A DNA stretch of 64,000 nt from Sphingomonas lenta (GCF_002288825.1 NZ_NSLI01000002.1:124001-188000); one strand, 5' to 3'. Positions 1-8,677 are shown, numbered from the stretch's first letter. Notes: generated by a model from the sequence alone, not told the origin. A program made the numbers and translations.

Positions 1-1511
1 CTTCGCCGGTCGAACGCGCGCACGAACACCGCCGCCTTCGGGAAGGACGTGGCGACCGAGTGGAGGAACTCGGCATCGATCCCGTCGCCGTCCTGGCAGA
101 AGAGCAGCAGCTGCGCGTCCGCCGCCCCCGCCTGGCGCAGCAGGTCGAGCCTGAGCCCGTCGCCGTAGAACACCTTGGCGCCGAACGAGCCCGCGATCTC
201 GATCCGCTCCGGATTGACGTCGATCAGCGTCAGCCTGATCCGCTGGAGCATCAGCATCTGCGACACAGTCTGCCCGAAACGGCCGTATCCGATGACGATC
301 GCGCTCGCCCCATCGGCGGTCGGCGCTTCCAGCTCGCCCGTCTCGCGCTTCGGCTCGGCACGGATACGGCGCGTCCAGCGCATGAGGAAGGGCGTGGTCG
401 CCATCGACACCGTCACCACCGCGCCGAACAGCGACGCGGCCTCCGGCGCGATCAGGAATGCGTTCTGCGCCGCGGCGAACAGCACGAAGCCGAACTCGCC
501 GCCCTGGCTTAGCAGCAGGCCCAGCGCCAGCGCCTCGCGCCAGCCCATGCCGAACAGCCGCCCCAGCCCGAAGATCACGCCCGCCTTGGTCGCGATCAGC
601 GCCGCCGCCATGCCCGCCACGAACAGCGGCCGCTCGGCGATGGCCTGCAGGTCGAGCATCATGCCGACCGCCAGAAAGAAGAAGCCGAGCAGGATGGAGC
701 GGAACGGCTCAACATCCGCCTCCAGCTCGTGCCGGTAGGGGCTGTCGGCCAGCATCACGCCCGCGATGAACGCGCCCAGCGCGGTGGACAGGCCCAGCAC
801 CTGCATCACCGCCGCCGCCGCGACCACGGTGAACAGCCCGGCGAACACGAACATCTCGCGCTCGCCCAGGACGCCGATCAGCCGGAAGAGCGGCCGCAGC
901 ACGAAGCGGCCCGCCAGCACCAGCCCGACCACCGCGCCGACCGTGTAGAGCCCGAGCAGCCAGCCGGGCGTCGCGTGCGCGTCCGCCGGCGCGCGGCTCA
1001 GCACCGCGACCAGCGTGATCAGCGGCACGATGGAGAGGTCCTGGAACAGGAGCACGGAAAAGGCGCGCTCGCCGAACGGCGTTCGGAGCCGCCCCGCCGA
1101 TTGCAGCATCGGCAAGACCTGCGCCGTCGAGGAGAGCGCCAGCGGAAAGCCGATCGCGAGCGCCGCCTGCCAGCTCCAGCGCGTGGCCAGCAGCACCGCC
1201 GCCAGCGCTAGCCCGCAGAACAGGACTTGGGCGAGGCCCAGGCCGAAGATGTCGCGCTTCAGCCGCCAGAGCCGCGTCGGGTTGAGCTCCAGCCCGACGA
1301 GGAACAGGAGGAGCGTGATGCCGAACTCCGAGACGGAGAGCACCGACTCCGCCCCGCCGACCAGCCCCAGCACGTGCGGCCCGACCAGCGCACCCGCGAG
1401 CAGATAGCCCAGCGTCGCGCCCAGCCCGAGCTTGCGGAACAGAAGGACGCAGGCGAGCCCGAAGCCGAGCAGGATCGCGCCGTCGCGGAGCAGGGTGCCG
1501 CCGTGCTCCAT
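1..1511 (-). CDS. Kef-type K+/H+ antiporter (CPA2), C-terminus cut by window edge
   Basis: Monovalent cation:proton antiporter of the CPA2/KefB-C type in the inner membrane. I translated it directly. It begins MEHGGTLLRDGAILLGFG, continues as about a dozen hydrophobic segments (through roughly residue 380), and then enters a cytoplasmic TrkA-N/RCK nucleotide-binding domain with the Rossmann signature VIGYGRFGQT. The reading frame runs off base 1, so about 503 codons are seen and the end is missing. Its ATG shares one base with the stop of the upstream IscU-like gene (TGATG), so the two are probably co-translated. The family expels K+ under electrophile or pH stress. Which ion this one carries cannot be read from sequence. 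Confidence 0.88.
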   Translation of the reverse strand, partial: MEHGGTLLRDGAILLGFGLACVLLFRKLGLGATLGYLLAGALVGPHVLGLVGGAESVLSVSEFGITLLLFLVGLELNPTRLWRLKRDIFGLGLAQVLFCGLALAAVLLATRWSWQAALAIGFPLALSSTAQVLPMLQSAGRLRTPFGERAFSVLLFQDLSIVPLITLVAVLSRAPADAHATPGWLLGLYTVGAVVGLVLAGRFVLRPLFRLIGVLGEREMFVFAGLFTVVAAAAVMQVLGLSTALGAFIAGVMLADSPYRHELEADVEPFRSILLGFFFLAVGMMLDLQAIAERPLFVAGMAAALIATKAGVIFGLGRLFGMGWREALALGLLLSQGGEFGFVLFAAAQNAFLIAPEAASLFGAVVTVSMATTPFLMRWTRRIRAEPKRETGELEAPTADGASAIVIGYGRFGQTVSQMLMLQRIRLTLIDVNPERIEIAGSFGAKVFYGDGLRLDLLRQAGAADAQLLLFCQDGDGIDAEFLHSVATSFPKAAVFVRAFDRR

Positions 1512-1948
1512 CAGCGCGCCGGCTGCCGGGCGGCGGCGAGTTCCGCCGCCTCCGCCGCGGCTTCGAAGGCGAGGCGAATTGACGGGTGCCGCGCGGTGTA
1601 GGCGCGCGCGGGCTCGAATATGGCGAGCCCCGGCCAGCCAGGTGCGATTTCACTCCCTGCTAGCCAGGCGGTGAGCTCGTCACGCGCGGTGGCCAGCTCC
1701 TCGGGCGTCCTACCCTCGATCGCGTTCGCCAGCAGCGCCGAGGAGGCCTGGCCTAGCGCGCAGGCGCGGACCAGCATGCCGACCCGGCTGACCCGGCCGT
1801 CCGGGCCGAGATCGAGGTCCACCGTCATGCGGCTCCCGCACACAGGGGAGCGCTTCTCCGACGAGCCCATCGGGGCCGCCAGCCGCTCCTGATGCGCGAT
1901 CGACGCCGCGAGCCTCAGGATCCCCGCATTGTAGAGCGGCGCGTTCAT
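1511..1948 (-). CDS. IscU/NifU-like iron-sulfur scaffold-related protein, degenerate
   Basis: 145-residue protein resembling the IscU/NifU N-terminal scaffold fold. Cys37 (SPVCGSR) and Cys63 (RACALGQ) sit where the first two cluster ligands of IscU lie, and the ACALGQASSALL helix is family-typical. The third IscU cysteine is absent: there is no Cys after residue 63. Classic Fe-S assembly activity is therefore doubtful, and it may bind metal or a partner instead. The chosen ATG overlaps the cvpA stop by four bases (ATGA). A longer upstream reading frame exists but overlaps cvpA deeply. The order cvpA, IscU-like, Kef suggests one operon. No iscS, iscA or suf genes are in the window. Confidence 0.75.
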   Translation of the reverse strand: MNAPLYNAGILRLAASIAHQERLAAPMGSSEKRSPVCGSRMTVDLDLGPDGRVSRVGMLVRACALGQASSALLANAIEGRTPEELATARDELTAWLAGSEIAPGWPGLAIFEPARAYTARHPSIRLAFEAAAEAAELAAARQPAR

Positions 1949-2508
1949 TCGGCCGGCTCCGTCGTGTTCTCGACAGGCTCGGCTTTGCGCTTGCCGAACA
2001 CCGGTTGCCCCTTGCGCCGTCGATCGACGAAATCGGCGATGCCGGCGCTCGTCGCGTTCAGGAGCGGGTAGGTCCGCGAGTCGCGCATCCACGCCGGCCG
2101 CCCGCGCGGGCCGCCGCCGACGAAGTCGAACAGCAAGGTCATGAGCAGGAACAAGAGGCTCGCGATGATCAGCCCCTTGAGCGCTCCGAAGCCGAAGCCG
2201 AGCGCGCGGTCGACGGGGCCGAGGACCGACGACTTGGTCCGATTGCCGATCGCGTTCGCCACCAGCCGCCCGCCGAACCAGGTGCCGCCCGCGAGCAAGG
2301 CGAACGCCAGCGTCGCGCCGCCCGCCGGCGTGCCCACCGTCCCGGCCAGCACGCGCGACAGCGGCAGGTGGAACAGCTTGATCGCGAATACCACCGCCAC
2401 CCAGGCGAACAGCGCGAGCACTTCATAGACGAAGCCGCGCTTCAACCCGAGCAGCGCCGCGCCCGCGACGACGATGAGGACGAAGATGTCGAGAGAGGTC
2501 AGGGCCAC
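1945..2508 (-). CDS. cvpA: CvpA family membrane protein
   Basis: 187-residue inner-membrane protein of the colicin V production (CvpA) family. It has four predicted hydrophobic helices (about residues 5-22, 27-45, 63-85 and 103-125) followed by a charged cytoplasmic tail (DFVDRRRKGQPVFGKRKAE). CvpA proteins have been linked to envelope homeostasis and, in enterobacteria, to colicin V secretion and purF expression; the molecular role is unsettled. The gene is first in a run of three with 4- and 1-base overlaps (IscU-like, Kef antiporter). It lies 68 bases after radA, separated by a hairpin. Confidence 0.85.
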   Translation of the reverse strand: MALTSLDIFVLIVVAGAALLGLKRGFVYEVLALFAWVAVVFAIKLFHLPLSRVLAGTVGTPAGGATLAFALLAGGTWFGGRLVANAIGNRTKSSVLGPVDRALGFGFGALKGLIIASLLFLLMTLLFDFVGGGPRGRPAWMRDSRTYPLLNATSAGIADFVDRRRKGQPVFGKRKAEPVENTTEPAE

Positions 2509-2541
2509 GGGCCACCTCTACCCGCTCGTCCTTTCCTCGTC

Positions 2542-2575
2542 ACCCCGGCCCCGAGCCGGGGTAGGCCATAGGCCT
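2542..2575. repeat. paired small hairpins between radA and cvpA
   Basis: Two adjacent perfect inverted repeats fill most of the radA-cvpA gap: ACCCCGGC/GCCGGGGT with a 5-base loop (2542-2562), then AGGCC/GGCCT with a 3-base loop (2563-2575). The first matches one arm of the dispersed 'CGTCACCCCGGA...' repeat family described elsewhere in this window, with a changed loop, so it is probably a solitary half-element. It could also act as a transcript 3' structure for radA; no U-tract follows. Confidence 0.6.
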
Positions 2576-2576
2576 G

Positions 2577-3950
2577 CTATCCGCGCCCGAGCAGGTGGTC
2601 CACCAACCGCCCGAGCTTCGCGAACCCCTCCAGCTTCAGCCCGCCATCGTCCTTACCTACCGCCGACGGCACCAGCGCACGCTCGAAGCCCAGCTTGCCC
2701 GCCTCCTTCAGCCTGAGCGCCGCGTGCGCGACGGGGCGCACCTCGCCCGACAGTGCGATCTCACCGAACGCGACCGCATCCGCGGGCACCGGCCGCTCGG
2801 ACAGCGCGGATACGAGCGCGGCCGCCACCGCCAGATCGGCCGCGGGGTCCTGCACGCGGTAGCCGCCCGCGACGTTCAGATACACCTCGGCCGACGAGAA
2901 GCTCAGCCCGCACCGCGCCTCGAGCACCGCCAGGATCATCGCCAATCGCCCCGAGTCCCAGCCCACGACCGACCGCCGGGGCGTCGCCCCGCTCGCGAGC
3001 CGGACGACGAGCGCCTGGATCTCGACCAGCACCGGCCGCGTGCCTTCCAGCGCCGGGAACACAGTCGTTCCCGTCACGCCCTCGTCGCGGTGCGTCAGGA
3101 ACAGCGCGGACGGGTTCGCCACCTCCGACAGCCCCGAATCGGCCATGGAGAACACGCCGATCTCGTCCGTGCCGCCGAAACGGTTCTTGATCGCGCGAAG
3201 GATGCGATACTGGTGGCTGCGCTCGCCCTCGAAGGCGAGCACGGTGTCGACCATGTGCTCCAGCACGCGCGGGCCCGCGATCGATCCGTCCTTGGTCACG
3301 TGCCCGACCAGCACCAGCGCCGTGCCGCGCTCCTTGGCGAAGCGGATCAGCTCCTGCGCCGACGCGCGCACCTGACTCACCGTGCCCGGCGCGCCCTCGA
3401 TCAGGTCGGAGTGCATCGTCTGGATCGAGTCGACCACCAGCAGCGCCGGCGGCCGGCCAGTCGACAGCGTGGTCAGGATGTCGCGCGTCGAGGTCGCCGC
3501 CGCGAGCTGCACCGGCGCGTCGCCCAGCCCCAGCCGCCGCGCGCGCAACCGCACCTGGTCCGCCGCCTCCTCGCCCGAGACGTACGCGACCGGCCGCCCG
3601 GCCTGGGCCAGCTTGGCCGCAGCCTGGAGCAGCAGCGTCGACTTGCCGATGCCCGGATCGCCGCCGATCAGCGTCGCCGACCCCTCGACGAACCCGCCGC
3701 CCAGCGCGCGGTCGAGCTCGGCGATGCCCGTTGCCATGCGATCCGGCAGCGGCACGTCGGTGTTCAGCCCGGATAGGTCGATCAGCCGCCCGCCGCCCTG
3801 CAGATTGTGCTTCGCCTGGAACGGCGTCACGACCGACGGCGCCTCCTCGACGATCGTGTTCCATTCCGAACAGTCGGAACACTGCCCCTGCCACCTGGAG
3901 GACACCGACCCGCAGGCCTGGCAGACGTAGCGCTTCTGAGGTTTCGCCAT
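2577..3950 (-). CDS. radA: DNA repair protein RadA
   Basis: 457-residue RadA/Sms, a RecA-like helicase that aids branch migration during recombinational repair. Visible features: an N-terminal C4 zinc finger (Cys10, 13, 24, 27), Walker A GGDPGIGKST at about 96-105, the family-diagnostic KNRFG motif (AIKNRFGGTDEIG), and a C-terminal Lon-like domain. The length is usual for the family. I chose the ATG in front of KPQKRYVCQACG; the frame extends upstream, but that segment is Arg/Pro-rich and unlike RadA. Downstream lie a hairpin pair and cvpA on the same strand. Confidence 0.96.
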   Translation of the reverse strand: MAKPQKRYVCQACGSVSSRWQGQCSDCSEWNTIVEEAPSVVTPFQAKHNLQGGGRLIDLSGLNTDVPLPDRMATGIAELDRALGGGFVEGSATLIGGDPGIGKSTLLLQAAAKLAQAGRPVAYVSGEEAADQVRLRARRLGLGDAPVQLAAATSTRDILTTLSTGRPPALLVVDSIQTMHSDLIEGAPGTVSQVRASAQELIRFAKERGTALVLVGHVTKDGSIAGPRVLEHMVDTVLAFEGERSHQYRILRAIKNRFGGTDEIGVFSMADSGLSEVANPSALFLTHRDEGVTGTTVFPALEGTRPVLVEIQALVVRLASGATPRRSVVGWDSGRLAMILAVLEARCGLSFSSAEVYLNVAGGYRVQDPAADLAVAAALVSALSERPVPADAVAFGEIALSGEVRPVAHAALRLKEAGKLGFERALVPSAVGKDDGGLKLEGFAKLGRLVDHLLGRG

Positions 3951-4108
3951 GCCCCGAATATAGGAAGGACGGAACGGAAAGGGAACTCGGAATGGCCGTA
4001 CCGTCCGGGGCCGCCGGGCCGCGCGGACCGCGTTGACAGGTGGGTCCGGAACGGGAAGGTTCCGGTTCGGAAGCCTCAACAGGGGCGCATCGGGTCGGCG
4101 GGGCGAGG

Positions 4109-4999
4109 ATGGAGTCGGGGGCTACTCGCGAGAACGAGCGGGCGAGCGGCACTTCCGTACGCATCTACTTGCCCGACGAGCGGCTGCGAAGCTTCGCGAC
4201 CTTCTACTATTTCGTCGAGTGCTTCGACGAGCTGGAGGACTTCCTCTACCCCGAATGGGGCAATGTCCGCTTCTCGATCGCGGGCTCCTGGTGGGTGCAG
4301 TCGCGCGAGGTGCGCGGCCATATGCCGGTCGACGGCGCCCTGTTCGGTGCGACGGACCGCGCGGCAAGGGTGGTCAGCCGCGGGGGCAAGACGGCGGGGT
4401 TCGGCCTCACCCCGCTCGGCTGGCAGCGGCTGTTCGACGTGCCCGCCGACGCGCTCGCGAACCGTATCGCGCCCTTGTGCGATAGAATGGGACGCCCGGC
4501 CCACACGATCACGACGGAGCTCGTCGCGCACCGCAGTGACGAGCAGGGCGTCGCGCTGTTCGACGCCCTGTTGTTCGAGCTCCTGGCCACTCGCCCGCCC
4601 AACACGCCGGACGCGATCGCGGTGGACGCCGCGCTGCGCGACCGGCCGCGCACCGTCGCGGCGTTCGCCGAGGCGGCCGGCACGGATCGGCGCGCGCTCG
4701 ACCGCGTCTGCAAGCGCGTGTTCGGCTTCGGACCCAAGCGGCTGCTCAAGCGCCAGCGCTTCCTCGATACGCTGGGCCGGGTGCGCTACGAGGAGCATCC
4801 CCGCTTCGATGACCTGCGCGACCCGGAATATTACGACCAGTCGCACTTCAACCACGAGTTCCACGAGTTCATGGGCCTGTCGCCGCGCGAGTACCTGTCC
4901 GCGCCGAGGCCGCTGATGGGCCAAGCGGCGCTGGTCCAGCTGCAGGCGGGCATCCCGCTCAGCTTCAAGCTGCCGCCGCCGCCGGAAGAGCTGGGCTGA
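4109..4999 (+). CDS. AraC-type helix-turn-helix regulator
   Basis: 296-residue transcription factor. The C-terminal part (about 195-285) has the AraC double helix-turn-helix pattern, ending in the typical DQSHFNHEFHEFMGLSPREYL recognition segment. The N-terminal part (DERLRSFATFYYFVE...AGSWWVQSREV) resembles the ligand/effector domain of the DUF6597-containing AraC group. The start at 4109 is preceded by a purine-rich GGGCGAGG. An in-frame upstream start at 4040 would add 23 Gly/Arg-rich residues and is less likely. It is divergent from radA and followed 45 bases later by a glycosyltransferase. The target and inducer are unknown. Confidence 0.85.
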   Translation: MESGATRENERASGTSVRIYLPDERLRSFATFYYFVECFDELEDFLYPEWGNVRFSIAGSWWVQSREVRGHMPVDGALFGATDRAARVVSRGGKTAGFGLTPLGWQRLFDVPADALANRIAPLCDRMGRPAHTITTELVAHRSDEQGVALFDALLFELLATRPPNTPDAIAVDAALRDRPRTVAAFAEAAGTDRRALDRVCKRVFGFGPKRLLKRQRFLDTLGRVRYEEHPRFDDLRDPEYYDQSHFNHEFHEFMGLSPREYLSAPRPLMGQAALVQLQAGIPLSFKLPPPPEELG

Positions 5000-5044
5000 G
5001 GCCGAGTTTGTCCGCGGCGGACGCGCCCGCTATGCGCCCCGCCG

Positions 5045-6211
5045 ATGCAGCCTTCCGACCTTCGCGTCGCGCTCTTCAGCGGCAATTACAATTACGTGCG
5101 TGACGGTGCGAACCAGGCGCTGAACAAGCTGGTCGGCCACCTGCTCGGCGAGGGCGTCGCCGTGCGCGTCTATTCGCCCACCGTCGACGAGCCCGCCTTT
5201 CCGCCCACCGGCGACCTGGTGAGCGTGCCTGCCGTCCCCGTTCCGGGCGGGCGCGGCGAGTACAAGATCGCGCGGGGGCTGCCCGCCAAAATACGCCGCG
5301 ACCTCGACGCGTTCGCACCTAACCTCGTCCACGTCTCCGCGCCCGACATACTCGGCCACCGCGCCGTCAGCTGGGCGCGCAAGCTCGGCCTGCCCGCGGT
5401 GGCTTCGCTCCACACGCGGTTCGAGACCTACTTCACCTATTACGGCCTGGGCTTCCTCGAGCCGGCCGTCATCCGCGCGCTCACCCGTTTCTACAATCGC
5501 GTCGACCGCGTGCTCGTGCCGGGCGGCAGCATGGCGTCGCTGATCGGCGACTGGGGCGTGCGCACGCCCGTCACGATCTGGTCGCGCGGCATCGATCACG
5601 ACCGCTTCAACCCCGGCCGCCGCAGCCCGGCATGGCGCCGATCGCTCGGCATCGCCGACGACGAGATGGCGGTCGGCTTTCTCGGCCGGCTGGTGAAGGA
5701 GAAAGGCCTCGACGTATTCGCCGAGGTCGCGACCGAGCTCCGCCGCCGAGGCACGCCGCACAAGATCCTCGTCATCGGCGAGGGCCCCGCGCGCGACTGG
5801 TTCCGGTCCCAGGTGCCCGACGCGGTGTTCGCCGGGTTTCAGACCGGCGACGCGCTGGGCCGCGCGGTCGCGTCAATGGATGCACTGTTCAACCCCAGCG
5901 TCACCGAGACATTTGGCAACGTCACCGCCGAGGCGATGGCGTGCGCCGTGCCCATCGTCGCCGCCCGCGCGACCGGGGCGGTGGACCTGATCGCCGACGG
6001 CGCGAACGGCTTCCTCGTTCCGCCGCGCGACGTGGCCGCTTACGCCGACGCGCTCGCGCGCCTGGCCAACGACCCCGTTCTGCGCCGCCGCATGGGCGCG
6101 GACGGGGCCGAGCGGGCGCAGGGCTATCGCTGGGAGAAGGTCAACGAGGCGGCGCTACAGGCGTACCTAGAGGTGATGCGAGGACGGTTTCACCAACACC
6201 GTTCGCCCTGA
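5045..6211 (+). CDS. GT4-family glycosyltransferase
   Basis: 388-residue retaining glycosyltransferase (GT-B fold, group 1). The N-terminal acceptor domain starts RVALFSGNYNYVRDGANQ. The C-terminal donor domain carries FLGRLVKEKGLDVFAEV and the E-x7-E region SVTETFGNVTAEAMACAVP. Overall it resembles the diacylglycerol/phosphatidylinositol glycosyltransferases (SqdX/PimB/MgtA-like) often found singly in sphingomonads, so a glycolipid product is plausible but not proven. The last three residues and the stop codon fall inside a dispersed palindromic repeat (6200-6281), so the native C-terminus has been replaced or trimmed by that element. Confidence 0.88.
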   Translation: MQPSDLRVALFSGNYNYVRDGANQALNKLVGHLLGEGVAVRVYSPTVDEPAFPPTGDLVSVPAVPVPGGRGEYKIARGLPAKIRRDLDAFAPNLVHVSAPDILGHRAVSWARKLGLPAVASLHTRFETYFTYYGLGFLEPAVIRALTRFYNRVDRVLVPGGSMASLIGDWGVRTPVTIWSRGIDHDRFNPGRRSPAWRRSLGIADDEMAVGFLGRLVKEKGLDVFAEVATELRRRGTPHKILVIGEGPARDWFRSQVPDAVFAGFQTGDALGRAVASMDALFNPSVTETFGNVTAEAMACAVPIVAARATGAVDLIADGANGFLVPPRDVAAYADALARLANDPVLRRRMGADGAERAQGYRWEKVNEAALQAYLEVMRGRFHQHRSP

Positions 6212-6281
6212 GCTTGTCGAGGGGCGGTTCTTCTAGCGCCGGCAGAGAAGAACAGTGCTTCGACAAGCTCAGCACGAACGG
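6200..6281. repeat. palindromic repeat, 'CGTTCGCCCTGAGCTTGTCGA' family, copy 1
   Basis: Inverted arms CGTTCGCCCTGAGCTTGTCG (6200-6219) and a complementary right arm ending CTCAGCACGAACGG (about 6255-6281) flank a loop of about 35 bases. The same arrangement recurs at 12587-12671. The left arm overlaps the end of the glycosyltransferase gene and supplies its stop codon. This is a small, non-coding dispersed repeat with no transposase. Confidence 0.85.
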
Positions 6282-6284
6282 AAG

Positions 6285-6578
6285 TTAGGAATCCCGCCAA
6301 TCGAACGTGAGCGGCCCTTCACGGAACGCGAAGCGGTCGAGGTGCTCCTCGACGACGCCTCGCATCCGCTCCGCGTCCTCGCCGTCCGGCACCGTCAGCG
6401 CGCAGTCGAGCGTTTCGCTGTCCGCCCGCATCTCCACCCGCGTGCCGTTCGGGAAGGCGACCGTCGCCTCCTCCGCGTCGAACCGCACCTCCAGCTTGTG
6501 CGACCAATGCTTGGCGAGCTGCTGCATGTAGCGGCTCGCCGAGCGCGTCGGTACGCGGGCGACCAGGACGGCGCTCAC
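6285..6578 (-). CDS. DUF2218 domain protein
   Basis: 97-residue protein matching the DUF2218 family: SRYMQQLAKHWSHKLEVRFDAEEATVAFPNG is typical, and the whole length is the domain. The function is uncharacterised; homologues are often encoded beside siderophore or metal-uptake genes or small regulators. Its ATG overlaps the stop of the PadR-type regulator gene by four bases, so the two are co-translated and the protein is probably under that regulator's control. Confidence 0.82.
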   Translation of the reverse strand: MSAVLVARVPTRSASRYMQQLAKHWSHKLEVRFDAEEATVAFPNGTRVEMRADSETLDCALTVPDGEDAERMRGVVEEHLDRFAFREGPLTFDWRDS

Positions 6579-7159
6579 CGCAGCCGCTCGATCTTCTGCG
6601 CGACCTCGTCGATCAGCGCCGCCACGTCGTGCAGCGTGTCTTCCGAGAAGTCGCCGCGCTGGATGCGGTGCTGCAGCGCCACCTTCAGGTTCTGCATCGC
6701 CCGGCGGATCGGCATCGCCTCGCCCCCGCGCCGCCTAGCGCCGAGCTCGGACAGCCGCGCCATCAGCGCCTCCACGCGCTCGCGGTTCTCGTCGAGCAGC
6801 GCCTGGCCCTCCAGCGTGATCGCGTAGCGCTTCTTCGCGCCCTCGCTGGCCTGCTCCGCGATGTGGTTCATGTCGTCGAGCAGCGTCAGCATCGGGTACA
6901 CCACGCCCGGGCTGGGGGCGTAGGCGCCGCCCGTCATGCCTTCGATCTCGCGGATCAGGTCGTAGCCGTGCCGCGGTTCGTCCGCGATCAGCTTGAGGAG
7001 CACCAGCTTGAGCTCGTCGCGCTGGAACATGCGCCGCCCGCGGCCGCCGTCAGGCCGCTCCATCCCGTCCACCTCGAACACGAACGCGCCGTAAGGCCAA
7101 CCTCGCCCGCGCGACCCGAATCCGCGCCCGAAGCCCCGTCCACCGAACCCGTACCACAT
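6575..7159 (-). CDS. PadR family transcriptional regulator
   Basis: 194-residue regulator. After a Gly/Arg/Phe-rich N-terminal stretch (residues 1-32, GFGGRGFGRGFGSRGRG) comes the PadR winged helix (about 44-120; LLKLIADEPRHGYDLIREIEGMTGG...SPGVVYPMLTLLDDM) and a C-terminal dimerisation helix region. The Gly/Arg-rich leader is common in the PadR members paired with DUF2218. Two palindromes lie directly upstream, which fits autorepression of this two-gene unit. The ligand is unknown. Confidence 0.9.
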   Translation of the reverse strand: MWYGFGGRGFGRGFGSRGRGWPYGAFVFEVDGMERPDGGRGRRMFQRDELKLVLLKLIADEPRHGYDLIREIEGMTGGAYAPSPGVVYPMLTLLDDMNHIAEQASEGAKKRYAITLEGQALLDENRERVEALMARLSELGARRRGGEAMPIRRAMQNLKVALQHRIQRGDFSEDTLHDVAALIDEVAQKIERLR

Positions 7160-7174
7160 CGCAGACCCCCTATG

Positions 7175-7201
7175 TATCGCGATGCTGCTAAGATATATCT
7201 T
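7175..7201. promoter_or_regulatory. putative PadR operator palindromes
   Basis: A perfect 12-base palindrome AAGATATATCTT (7190-7201) lies 31 bases upstream of the padR start codon. ATCGCGAT (7176-7183), an 8-base palindrome, is just inside it. The AT-rich palindrome stands out in very GC-rich surroundings. PadR proteins bind dyad-symmetric AT-rich sites at their own promoters, so this is the obvious candidate operator. Binding is inferred. Confidence 0.6.
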
Positions 7202-7241
7202 GAGCGGGACAGGTGCAAGTGCCTGTTCTTCGTTCTTCCGC

Positions 7242-7337
7242 CGTCACCCCGGACTTGTTCCGGGGTCCATCGCCGTGCATACCGTCCGCCCGGAGTGCGC
7301 GTACGACGATGGATGCCGGAACAAGTCCGGCATGACG
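7242..7337. repeat. REP-like doublet 'CGTCACCCCGGA' family, copy A (short, diverged)
   Basis: Left arm CGTCACCCCGGACTTGTTCC... (7242-7272), itself a hairpin (ACCCCGGA/TCCGGGGT), and an inverted right arm (7307-7337) carrying substitutions (GGATGCCGGA...CCGGCATGAC). The 34-base centre is shorter than in other copies. It lies between padR and rarA. The same family occurs at 17290, 23804, 27602 and 53465. Confidence 0.88.
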
Positions 7338-7366
7338 AAAGGGGTCGGGGCAGCTAGGGTCGAAGC

Positions 7367-8677
7367 ATGGCCGACCTGTTCGCCGACCACGACTTGGCCC
7401 CGCCCCCCGCGCCGGACGCGCCGCTGGCCGACCGCCTCCGCCCCAAACAGCTGGACGAGGTCGTCGGCCAGGAGCACCTGACCGGCCCGGACGGCGCGAT
7501 CGGCCGCATGGTCGCCGCCGGCCGCCTCTCCTCCGTCATCCTCTGGGGCCCGCCCGGCACCGGTAAGACGTCGATCGCCCGCCTGCTCGCCGACGCGGTG
7601 GGCCTGCGCTTCGTCGCGATCAGCGCCGTGTTTTCGGGGGTAGCCGACCTGAAACGCGCCTTCGCCGAGGCGCGGGACCACGCCCGCTCCGGCCGCCGCA
7701 CGCTCCTGTTCGTGGACGAGATCCACCGCTTCAACCGCGCCCAGCAGGACGGCTTTCTGCCATACGTCGAGGACGGCACCGTTACGCTGATCGGCGCCAC
7801 GACCGAGAACCCCAGCTTCGAGCTCAACGCCGCGCTGCTCAGCCGCGCGCAGGTGCTTATCCTCCACCGCCTGGACGCGGCGGCGCTGAACAAGCTCCTC
7901 GACCGCGCCGAGGCGGAGGTCGGTCGCCCCCTCCCGCTCACGGCCGAAGCCCGCGACGCGCTCGTCGCGAGCGCGGACGGCGACGGCCGCTTCCTCCTGA
8001 ACCAGGTCGAGACGCTCTACTCGGTCGAGCTCGCCGAGCCGCTCGACGCGAGAGGCCTGTCGAGCTTCCTCCAGCGCCGCGTCCCCGTCTACGACAAGGA
8101 CCGCGAGGGCCACTACAACCTCATCTCCGCGCTGCATAAATCGATCCGCGGCTCCGACCCGCAGGCCGCGCTCTATTATCTCGCGCGCATGCTGACCGCC
8201 GGCGAGGAGCCGCTCTACGTGCTCCGTCGCCTCGTCCGCGCCGCCGTCGAGGATGTCGGCCTCGCCGACCCGCAAGCGCTCCAACAATGCCTGCTCGCCA
8301 AGGACGCCTACGACTTCCTGGGCTCGCCCGAGGGCGAGCTCGCCATCGCGCAGGCGTGCCTCTACCTCGCCACCGCGCCGAAATCGAACAGCGCCTACGC
8401 CGCGCAGAAAGCCGCCTGGAAATGCGCGCGCGAGACGGGCAGCCTCATGCCGCCGATGAACATCGTCAACGCGCCGACCAAGCTGATGCGCGACGCCGGC
8501 TATGGCCAGGGTTACGAGTACGACCACGATGCCGAGGGCGGGTTCAGCGGCGCCGATTACTGGCCCGATGACCTGCCGCCCCAGACCTTCTACACGCCCA
8601 CGGACCGCGGCCACGAGAAGCGCGTCGCCGAGCGCATAGCCTGGTGGGAGGAGATGAGGAATGCGAAGCGTCGTTAG
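7367..8677 (+). CDS. rarA: replication-associated recombination ATPase RarA
   Basis: 436-residue AAA+ protein (RarA/MgsA), a clamp-loader-like ATPase that acts at stalled replication forks. Walker A GPPGTGKT is at 61-68, Walker B LLFVDEIHRF at about 114-122, and sensor 1 is ATTENPSFELNAALLSR. The C-terminal tetramerisation region has the family-typical KSIRGSDPQAALYYLARM and GYGQGYEYDHD segments. Full length. Its end overlaps the start of the downstream serine hydrolase by 17 bases. Confidence 0.96.
   Translation: MADLFADHDLAPPPAPDAPLADRLRPKQLDEVVGQEHLTGPDGAIGRMVAAGRLSSVILWGPPGTGKTSIARLLADAVGLRFVAISAVFSGVADLKRAFAEARDHARSGRRTLLFVDEIHRFNRAQQDGFLPYVEDGTVTLIGATTENPSFELNAALLSRAQVLILHRLDAAALNKLLDRAEAEVGRPLPLTAEARDALVASADGDGRFLLNQVETLYSVELAEPLDARGLSSFLQRRVPVYDKDREGHYNLISALHKSIRGSDPQAALYYLARMLTAGEEPLYVLRRLVRAAVEDVGLADPQALQQCLLAKDAYDFLGSPEGELAIAQACLYLATAPKSNSAYAAQKAAWKCARETGSLMPPMNIVNAPTKLMRDAGYGQGYEYDHDAEGGFSGADYWPDDLPPQTFYTPTDRGHEKRVAERIAWWEEMRNAKRR

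Noticed and set aside
7244..8614. 456-residue antisense frame over rarA
   Set aside because: Shadow frame starting in a repeat; rarA motifs on the plus strand are unambiguous.
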